This document shows, piece after piece, positions 58,380-64,000 of a stretch of DNA of 64,000 bases (position 1 is its first letter; every line of letters starts with the position of its first letter). The stretch comes from Hymenobacter negativus (GTDB taxonomy: Bacteria > Bacteroidota > Bacteroidia > Cytophagales > Hymenobacteraceae): NCBI RefSeq assembly GCF_016056375.1, contig NZ_JAEDAE010000003.1, forward strand, positions 248,001 to 312,000, in the 5' to 3' direction. Below the pieces are notes generated by a model that was given only the letters and a program-made list of their open reading frames with translations, made no database searches and was not told the DNA's origin. Both the position numbers and the translations under genes were made by a program.

Positions 58380-59139
58380 TTTTTCGCGCTTCGGTCGCTT
58401 GTTCAACAAGCACACCACCGAGCACGCCGGCGGCTACCTGCTGGCCACGGGCGTGCTGCTGGGCGGCATTGGGCTGGTGCTGGGGTTCATTGCGTACATG
58501 TCGTCGGGGCCGCTGCTGCCGGACATTCAGCAGGTGATTTTCACGATGGGGCTGCTGGCGGCGGGCTCGTTTTTCACGAGCACTGTTTTTGCCTCGTTCG
58601 GCAACAAGAAGCAGGCCACGGCGGCGCTGATGCTGCCGGCTTCGCACTGGGAAAAATATCTGGTGGGCTGGCTCTACTCGCTGCCGATTTTTCTGGCCGT
58701 GTACGTGGGCTGCTTTTTCCTGATTGACAGCCTGGTGCTGCAGCTGCACAGCGGCGACGGGCAACCGGCCAAAATGGTGCAGCTGTTTTCGAGCGAGAGC
58801 CGGCTCTACTGGTCGCTGGTGGTGTACGCGGTGGTGAATTCGGTGTTTTTGTGGGGCAGCATCTTCTTCGTGAGGCAGCATTTTGTGCGCACGGCCTTTG
58901 GGGTGCTGCTGGCGGCCGTGGTGGTGGTGGCCCTCAATTTCCAGGCGATGCAGGCCCTAGTGGGGCAGAAGCTGAACACGGTGATGCCATTTTCGGAAAT
59001 GACGCTGCGCGAGGGCAAAGAATGGCATGTGCTGCAGCTGCCCCACGCCCAGATGAGCTGGTTTGCGCTGGTGCCACTGGGAATGATGCTGCTGGCCTGG
59101 GCGGCGGCCTACCTGCGCGTGACGGAGAAGCAGATTTAA
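58363..59139 (+). CDS. ABC transporter membrane protein
   Basis: This 258-residue protein has about six membrane segments (YLLATGVLLGGIGLVLGFIAYM, VIFTMGLLAAGSFFTST, LVGWLYSLPIFLAVYVGCFFLI, SLVVYAVVNSVFLWGSIFFV, AFGVLLAAVVVVALNF, FALVPLGMMLLAWAAAYLRV). No conserved permease motif is visible, but its gene follows and overlaps the ATPase. It is the partner of the ATPase. Confidence 0.85.
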   Translation: MSQFFDFSRFGRLFNKHTTEHAGGYLLATGVLLGGIGLVLGFIAYMSSGPLLPDIQQVIFTMGLLAAGSFFTSTVFASFGNKKQATAALMLPASHWEKYLVGWLYSLPIFLAVYVGCFFLIDSLVLQLHSGDGQPAKMVQLFSSESRLYWSLVVYAVVNSVFLWGSIFFVRQHFVRTAFGVLLAAVVVVALNFQAMQALVGQKLNTVMPFSEMTLREGKEWHVLQLPHAQMSWFALVPLGMMLLAWAAAYLRVTEKQI

Positions 59140-59151
59140 GGGAAGTACATC

Positions 59152-59547
59152 ATGGAATTCAAAGATAATGAGGCCATTTACCTGCAGATTGCCGGGTATG
59201 TGAGCGAGCTGATAATGCGGGGCAAGTGGCCGACGGACAGCAAGATACCGTCGGTGCGCGAGCTGGCCGGCGACCTGCAGGTGAACCCCAACACGGTGAT
59301 GCGCACCTACGAGCTGCTGCAAAGCCAGGAGGTGCTGTACAACAAGCGCGGCATCGGCTTTTTTGTGGCGCCCGCCGCCGTGCAGCAGGTGCAGGCCGCC
59401 CGCCGCGAGCGGTTTCTGAGCCAAGAATTGCCGGAGGTGTTCGGCACCATGTTGCTGCTCGGCATTGGCCTGCCCGAAGTGCAGCGCCGCTACGAGGAAT
59501 TTAAAAACGCTCAACCCCAATCCCAACCCCTTTCCACGCCTGCCTGA
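59152..59547 (+). CDS. GntR family regulator (YtrA subgroup)
   Basis: This 131-residue protein has the winged helix EAIYLQIAGYVSELIMRGKWPTDSKIPSVRELAGDLQVNPNTVMRTYELLQSQEVLYNKRGIGFFVA, with no large effector domain, as in YtrA-type regulators of ABC operons. It probably controls its own operon through the palindrome at 57484. The next gene starts at its stop codon (TGATG, one base overlap). Confidence 0.95.
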   Translation: MEFKDNEAIYLQIAGYVSELIMRGKWPTDSKIPSVRELAGDLQVNPNTVMRTYELLQSQEVLYNKRGIGFFVAPAAVQQVQAARRERFLSQELPEVFGTMLLLGIGLPEVQRRYEEFKNAQPQSQPLSTPA

Positions 59548-60266
59548 TGAAAACCAGTAACAAGCTTTTGGTGGCCGCCGTGGCTCTGGTGCTCGGCTCG
59601 CTGGTCACCTATGATGCCGCCCTGCACGCCGAGTACCGCACCGGGCACTACAAAGACCCGCTGCAGAACTTCACCAAGCAAGCCAGCACCGCTTTTGATT
59701 TCGTGGAAGTGCCGGCGGGGCTCTACTTCCGGGTGAAGATTGAGGCCGGCCCGGCGGGGGTGTGGGTAAATAAGGAGGCCACCAAATACGTGCGCCTCCG
59801 CCAGCACGGCCGGACCCTGGCCGTGACGCTCACCGACCCCAAAGAAGAGCATTTCCTGGGGGGGCAGCCGCATGTAATTATCTATTGCCCGCAGCTGCTG
59901 CAACTAACCACGGACGCGCCTTACCCGCCGGCCCAGCGCAAAGACCACCGTAACAGCCCCGGCGGAGAGGTGGTGGTGCGCAATTTCAACCAGGACAGCC
60001 TGCGCCTAAGCCAGCACTGGGCCGGCACCGTGACGCTGGAAAGCAACAACCTGCGGCAGCTGCGCGCCGAGGCCGGGACGGTGGCTGGCAGTGCGCCCAC
60101 GCTGGAAATAGCCGGCAATAACAACATCCAGGCCGCCAACTTGGCCATCGAGCACCAAAGCAAGCTTTCCCTGAAAACGAGAATCCCGCAGCTGCGCTAC
60201 CAGTTTTCGGACAGCGCCACGGTCACCTTTGGCGGGGCGGCGGCGCAGGGGCTGAGCCTGAAATAA
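59547..60266 (+). CDS. Exported beta-rich protein of ABC/YtrA operon
   Basis: This 239-residue protein has a signal peptide (MKTSNKLLVAAVALVLGSLVTYDAALHA) and a series of short beta strands (FVEVPAGLYFRVKIEAGPAGVWV, RTLAVTLTDP, VVVRNFNQDSLRLSQHWAGTVTLESNN, TLEIAGNNNIQAANLAIEHQSKLSLKTR). The repeat pattern resembles the GIN/DUF2807 beta-solenoid fold of envelope proteins. Function unknown, but the coupling shows it belongs to the transporter operon. Confidence 0.75.
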   Translation: MKTSNKLLVAAVALVLGSLVTYDAALHAEYRTGHYKDPLQNFTKQASTAFDFVEVPAGLYFRVKIEAGPAGVWVNKEATKYVRLRQHGRTLAVTLTDPKEEHFLGGQPHVIIYCPQLLQLTTDAPYPPAQRKDHRNSPGGEVVVRNFNQDSLRLSQHWAGTVTLESNNLRQLRAEAGTVAGSAPTLEIAGNNNIQAANLAIEHQSKLSLKTRIPQLRYQFSDSATVTFGGAAAQGLSLK

Positions 60267-60279
60267 TACGCCCGTCGCC

Positions 60280-60921
60280 ATGACTCGCCAGGCCCTGAAA
60301 CACTCGCTGCTGCTGCAGCTAGGCATTATTTACACCCGGTACTTGGTAGGTGGCGCGTTTGTGTTTGCCAGTCTGATTAAAATCAAGGGGCACCGCTTCA
60401 CGCAGATTTCGGATACGGCGGAGGCGCACAGTGTCGGCCACTTTTTTGATATGATGTACCAGTCGGGGCTGTACTGGCAGTTCATTGGCTGGGCGCAGTT
60501 GCTGGCGGGGCTGCTGCTGCTCACGCAGCGCTTCGCCCTGCTGGGGGCGCTGGCCTACGTGAGCATCATGGCCAACATCTTCGTTATCACTGTGTCCTAC
60601 GACTTTCGGGGCACGCCCATCATCACCGGGCTGATGCTGCTGGCGGGCCTGCTGCTGCTGGCCTGGGACTGGAACCGCCTGCGCGTGGTGGTGAACCAGC
60701 CCGCCGTGCCCGAAACCACGTCGCCGCTGTTTGAGAGCCGGCTGTGGGAGGCGGTGGGGGCGGGGCTGTTCGTCTTCACGGCCGGCTACCGGGCTTTTAC
60801 GGATGGCTACAATATGCTGCTGTGGCTGGGCGTGTGCGGGCTGGTGGGCGCGGTGGGGCTGCTGGTGGCGTGGCGGCGGCGCTACTTCGCGGCCCGGCAA
60901 CCGCAGATGAGCGCCGGGTAG
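60280..60921 (+). CDS. DoxX-like membrane protein
   Basis: This 213-residue protein has five or six membrane segments (LGIIYTRYLVGGAFVFASLIKIKG, WAQLLAGLLLLTQ, ALLGALAYVSIMANIFVITVSY, GLMLLAGLLLLAWDWN, AVGAGLFVFTAGYRAF, GVCGLVGAVGLLVAWRRRYF). The layout is that of DoxX/DoxD-type membrane proteins of unclear role. It is 13 bases after the previous gene. Confidence 0.75.
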   Translation: MTRQALKHSLLLQLGIIYTRYLVGGAFVFASLIKIKGHRFTQISDTAEAHSVGHFFDMMYQSGLYWQFIGWAQLLAGLLLLTQRFALLGALAYVSIMANIFVITVSYDFRGTPIITGLMLLAGLLLLAWDWNRLRVVVNQPAVPETTSPLFESRLWEAVGAGLFVFTAGYRAFTDGYNMLLWLGVCGLVGAVGLLVAWRRRYFAARQPQMSAG

Positions 60922-61011
60922 TTAAAGCCGCCCGGCACCAAGCAGCCCATCGGGTTGATATATTTACCGGTCCGGAATAGCGGTAATAATTGCCTGACCG
61001 GACGATGCTGT

Positions 61012-61797
61012 ATGCGCAAACACGTCTTTGCCGGCTTGCTGCCGCTATTGCTGGCGGGCCCGCTGGCGGCCCGGGCCCAGGCCAACACCACCCAGCCCTG
61101 GGGCACTTGGTTTATCGGCACCGTGATACTGCCGGGCACCGCCGACCACAAGCTGGGCGGCTACGCCGAAGCCCAGGCTCGCACCAACGGCGTGTTCAGT
61201 CAGTATTTCTACCACGAGCTGAAAGCCGGCGTGAGCTACGACATCGACCCTAATTTCTCGGTGCTGGTGGGCGGCGGCCGCTACGTCACGGCCGACTACC
61301 AGGACCTGAGCGCCGGCCCTCTGAACGTGGAAAAGCGCCTCTGGGAACAACTGACCCTGACGCAATTCTCGAAGCGCCTGAAGCTGGAGCACCGCTACCG
61401 CATCGAGCAGCGCTGGCTGGACTTTCGCAACGACAGCAGCGCGTTTCGGCAGCGGCTGCGCTATCGGCTCAACGCATTCTACCCGCTGAATAAGCCGACC
61501 ATTGCGGCGGGCACCTGGTTTTTATCGGCTTACGATGAGATTTTTCTCAATCCCAAAGGGCCGACTTTTGAGCGCAACCGGGTGTATGGCGGCTTGGGCT
61601 ACCAGCCCACGGCGCGCTTCATTCTGCAACTGGGTTTCGTGAACCAGGCCAACTACAACCTGCCGGCTTACCGGGCGGGCCAGTTCATTCCGCAGATAAA
61701 CTCGGCCAAAAACAACCTCGTGCTGGCCGTGACCTACAAGCTGGCGCGCCGCTCGGCGGTGCCGGCCACTGAGCAGTTGCCCTCGCAGCAGGATTAG
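61012..61797 (+). CDS. DUF2490-like outer-membrane beta-barrel protein
   Basis: This 261-residue protein starts at MRKHVFAGLLPLLLAGPLAARAQ, a signal peptide. Amphipathic strands follow (GYAEAQARTNGVFSQYFYHELKAGVSYDIDPNFSVLVGGGRYV, LTLTQFSKRLKLEHRYRIEQRW, AGTWFLSAYDEIFLNPKG, FILQLGFVNQANYNLPAYRA), ending in LVLAVTYKLARR. The pattern matches DUF2490 outer-membrane barrels. A terminator follows. Confidence 0.82.
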   Translation: MRKHVFAGLLPLLLAGPLAARAQANTTQPWGTWFIGTVILPGTADHKLGGYAEAQARTNGVFSQYFYHELKAGVSYDIDPNFSVLVGGGRYVTADYQDLSAGPLNVEKRLWEQLTLTQFSKRLKLEHRYRIEQRWLDFRNDSSAFRQRLRYRLNAFYPLNKPTIAAGTWFLSAYDEIFLNPKGPTFERNRVYGGLGYQPTARFILQLGFVNQANYNLPAYRAGQFIPQINSAKNNLVLAVTYKLARRSAVPATEQLPSQQD

Positions 61798-61833
61798 GAG
61801 CCGGGCGGCGTCTCCGGTTAATCCCTCTGCTGA

Positions 61834-61872
61834 TAAAAAGGCCCGGCAACTACTGCCGGGCCTTCTGTTTTT
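61834..61872 (+). terminator. Intrinsic terminator
   Basis: AAAAAGGCCCGGCA pairs with TGCCGGGCCTTCTGTTTTT over 5 bases, between the barrel gene and poxB. Confidence 0.82.
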
Positions 61873-61904
61873 GCGTAGAGCCCCTGACTCTAACGCAGAA
61901 AATT

Positions 61905-63632
61905 ATGCCCAAAAAATCCGTAGCCGAAATCATTGTCGATACCCTTGTTGCCGCCGGCGTCCGGCGCGTCTTTGGCGTGGTAGGCGACTCGCTCAACGGC
62001 ATCACCGACAACATTCGCACCCGCTCCGACATCGAATTTGTTGCCGTGCGGCACGAAGAGGGCGGGGCCTTTGCCGCTGGTGCCGAAGCCCACCTCACCG
62101 GCGACCTGGCCGTGTGCGCCGGCTCGTGTGGGCCGGGTAATACCCACCTCATCAACGGCCTGTATGACTGCCACCGCAGCCGCGTACCGGTGCTGGCCCT
62201 GGCCGCCCAGATTCCCAGCGTGGAAATCGGAACCGGCTACTTTCAGGAAACCCACCCTGAGCGCCTGTTCCGCGAATGCAGCCACTACTGCGAGCTGATT
62301 TCGGTGCCCGAGCAGGCCGTGCGCACCATCGAGAGCGCCGTGGCCGCCGCCCTGGGCCAGCGCGGCGTGGCCGTGGTGGTGCTGCCCGGCGACGTGGCCT
62401 ACCTCGAAACCGAAGCGCCCGGAACCCTGCTGCCCACCCACGGCCGCCGCAGCACGTTGCGCCCCTCGGAAGCTGATATTCAGCAAGCGGCTGAACTGTT
62501 GAACGCAGGCGGGAAAGTCACTATTTTGGCCGGTATTGGCTGCGCTGGGGCGCTCGATGAGCTGGTGCATGCCGCCGCCGCGCTGCAAGCCCCCGTGGTG
62601 CACGCCCTGCGTGGCAAGGAGCACGTGGAGCCCGGCAACCCCTACGACGTGGGCCTGACGGGCCTGCTGGGCATGCCCGCCGGCTACCACGCCCTCATGG
62701 ACGCCGATACCATCCTGATGCTGGGCACCGACTTCCCCTACCGCCAGTTTTACCCCGAAAAGGCCCGCGTGGTGCAGGTCGATATTCGCCCCGAGAACAT
62801 CGGGCGGCGTACCCGCGTCGAAATCGGCCTGGCCGGCGACGTGGCCGACACCCTGCGCCAGCTGCTGCCTCACCTCACGCCGCGCACCGACCGCGCCCAC
62901 CTCGAAGCAGCCCAGCAGCGCCACCGCGACGACGATGCCCACCTCGCCGAGCTGGCCACCGGCGACGCCGGCGATACCAGCCTGCACCCCCAGCACGTAG
63001 CCCGTTTGCTGGACGAAATAGCCGCTGAAAATGCCATTTTTACCTGCGACGTGGGCACGCCCACCATCTGGGCCGCCCGCTACCTGCACATGAACGGGCA
63101 GCGCCGGCTCTTCGGCTCGTTCGTGCACGGCAGCATGGCCAATGCCGTGTCGCAAGCCTACGGCGCGGCGTTGGTAGAGCCCGGCCGGCAGGTCATTGCC
63201 ATGTGCGGCGACGGTGGCCTGGCCATGCTCCTGAGCGAGCTGCTGACCATCCGCCAGCACAAAATCCCGGTCAAAATAATTGTCTTTAACAACTCCGCCC
63301 TCAGCTTCGTGGAGCTGGAAATGAAGGCCGCCGGCATCATCGAATACGGCACCGAGTTGGACAACCCCGATTTTGGCGCGCTGGCCACTGCCGCTGGCCT
63401 GAAAGGCTTCCGCGTGAGCGACCCTGCCAACCTGGAAAGCGTGCTCCGCGAAGCCCTGGCCCACGACGGCCCCGCCCTGGTGGACGCCGTGGTGAAGCGC
63501 CAGGAGCTGAGCATGCCGCCCAGCATCGAGGCGAAGCAGGCGGCGGGTTTTGGCCTGTATGCGCTGAAAGCGCTGATGAACGGGCGCGGCAGCGAGCTGC
63601 TGGAAGTGGCGAAAACGAACCTATTCCGGTAG
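61905..63632 (+). CDS. poxB: Pyruvate:ubiquinone (menaquinone) oxidoreductase
   Basis: This 575-residue TPP and FAD enzyme decarboxylates pyruvate to acetate and passes electrons to the quinone pool. Its N-terminus is close to E. coli PoxB: VRRVFGVVGDSLNGITD, RHEEGGAFAAGAEAHLTGDLAVCAGSCGPGNTHLINGLYDCHRS, IPSVEIGTGYFQETHPERLFRECSHYCEL, VVVLPGDVA. The TPP-binding motif is MCGDGGLAMLLSEL...NNSALSFVELE. The C-terminal lipid-binding tail region is present (FGLYALKALMNGRGSELLEV). Confidence 0.93.
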   Translation: MPKKSVAEIIVDTLVAAGVRRVFGVVGDSLNGITDNIRTRSDIEFVAVRHEEGGAFAAGAEAHLTGDLAVCAGSCGPGNTHLINGLYDCHRSRVPVLALAAQIPSVEIGTGYFQETHPERLFRECSHYCELISVPEQAVRTIESAVAAALGQRGVAVVVLPGDVAYLETEAPGTLLPTHGRRSTLRPSEADIQQAAELLNAGGKVTILAGIGCAGALDELVHAAAALQAPVVHALRGKEHVEPGNPYDVGLTGLLGMPAGYHALMDADTILMLGTDFPYRQFYPEKARVVQVDIRPENIGRRTRVEIGLAGDVADTLRQLLPHLTPRTDRAHLEAAQQRHRDDDAHLAELATGDAGDTSLHPQHVARLLDEIAAENAIFTCDVGTPTIWAARYLHMNGQRRLFGSFVHGSMANAVSQAYGAALVEPGRQVIAMCGDGGLAMLLSELLTIRQHKIPVKIIVFNNSALSFVELEMKAAGIIEYGTELDNPDFGALATAAGLKGFRVSDPANLESVLREALAHDGPALVDAVVKRQELSMPPSIEAKQAAGFGLYALKALMNGRGSELLEVAKTNLFR

Positions 63633-63716
63633 AACTACCGCGTGGCATGAAACCCAAAAGGCCCTGCTGCGTGTTAAATTTGGCCCTGCAACCCTAGCGG
63701 CGGCCGTTTCGCATCC

Positions 63717-64000
63717 ATGACCAACAAAGAAATCAAAGCCCTAATCTCGCTGCTCGACGACCCGGAAATCGCGCCGCAAATCCAGGACAAAATTCAGAAC
63801 CTGGGCGAGAGCATCATTCCTTTTCTGGAGGAATCGTGGGAGGAAACGCTTGATAGCCAGCAGCAGCACCGGCTCGAGGATTTGATTCACCACCTGCAGT
63901 TTGAGGGCCTGCAGCAGCGCCTCAAAGTGTGGCGCGAAGCCGGGGCCACCGACCTGCTCGAAGGCATGTGGCTGCTGAATACCTACCAATACCCCGATGC
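63717..64000 (+). CDS. Hypothetical protein, 3' truncated by window
   Basis: The frame opens at ATG 63717 and runs off the window (94 codons seen): MTNKEIKALISLLDDPEIAPQ, NLGESIIPFLEESWEETLD, RLEDLIHHLQFEGLQQRL, WREAGATDLLEGMWLLNTYQYP. The start resembles Bacteroidota transglutaminase-family proteins that begin NKEIKALISLLDDPD, with a short HEAT-like region first. The catalytic part would lie beyond the window. Confidence 0.7.
   Translation, partial: MTNKEIKALISLLDDPEIAPQIQDKIQNLGESIIPFLEESWEETLDSQQQHRLEDLIHHLQFEGLQQRLKVWREAGATDLLEGMWLLNTYQYPD

Noticed and set aside
61890..63464. 524-codon minus-strand frame inside poxB
   Set aside because: It is the antisense shadow of a clearly identified enzyme, with His/Gly/Val-rich composition typical of such shadows.
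1..64000. tRNA, rRNA, tmRNA, riboswitch or transposase genes
   Set aside because: No cloverleaf with the T-loop consensus, no conserved riboswitch core and no transposase-like frame was recognised by eye; a covariance search would be needed to exclude small RNAs.

Overview
This 64 kb chromosomal window looks like a member of the Bacteroidota, most likely Hymenobacteraceae (Hymenobacter or a close relative). The reasons are a high GC content (about 60% by eye), recurrent TAnnTTTG promoter boxes with few Shine-Dalgarno sequences, a Rho factor with a very long disordered N-terminal insertion, a Bacteroidota-style LptD, and many families typical of the phylum (DUF4173, DUF2490, DUF2846, DUF2625, DUF3570, TIGR01777). 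I assign genus by pattern recognition only; no search was run. No rRNA, tRNA, CRISPR array, prophage or transposase was seen.

Layout. 1-6.3 kb: the 3' part of dnaE, trxA, then four small exported basic proteins, each with its own terminator. 6.4-14.7 kb: aminopeptidase P, a DUF4252 lipoprotein, a large secreted protein of unknown function, an EVE-domain protein, then a four-gene operon on the minus strand (secreted thioredoxin, ApbE flavin transferase, DUF4266 lipoprotein ending GGGCGCN, DUF3570 outer-membrane barrel). 14.9-24.4 kb: a PolX protein whose polymerase site is degenerate, a GT9 glycosyltransferase carrying a small in-frame repeat insertion, a pirin-like protein, an intradiol dioxygenase-like lipoprotein, a UBP zinc-finger protein, serS and rho. 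24.7-33 kb: a DsbA-family protein, a UbiA-family prenyltransferase, a methyltransferase and a set of small membrane proteins around a winged-helix regulator and a DUF4173 protein. 33-46 kb: PBP1A, DUF2625, a TIGR01777 oxidoreductase, folE/queD, the rpsP-rimM-trmD-rplS set, a fatty-acid desaturase, an RluA-type pseudouridine synthase and panB. 46-57 kb: lptD divergent from an N-acetylmuramoyl-alanine amidase, an MCE/MlaD protein, an acyl-CoA carboxylase beta subunit, a higBA toxin-antitoxin pair and a GH53 galactanase. 57-64 kb: a GntR(YtrA)-controlled ABC transporter operon, DoxX-like and DUF2490 membrane proteins, poxB and the start of a helical-repeat-like protein.

How genes work together. 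Envelope biogenesis is strongly represented (LptD, MlaD, PBP1A, amidase, GT9). FolE makes the pterin used by QueD, and the two genes overlap. The rpsP-rimM-trmD-rplS cluster is the conserved translation operon, here with a terminator-like hairpin after rpsP and a separate promoter for rplS. The thioredoxin/ApbE/DUF4266/DUF3570 operon looks like a periplasm-to-outer-membrane redox or flavinylation system whose substrate is not apparent, and is the best functional candidate for a poorly described system.

The most unusual non-coding signal is a population of short elements. Some are large palindromes that abut or supply stop codons (20188-20388, 51442-51548, 41287-41341, 44148-44253, 45126-45211, 3459-3505). 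Others are arrays of 7- or 8-base units, often as facing arms (10573-10604, 10728-10759, 18881-18956, 37228-37317, 50321-50440). One octamer array has apparently inserted in frame into the GT9 gene with a 6-bp flanking duplication.
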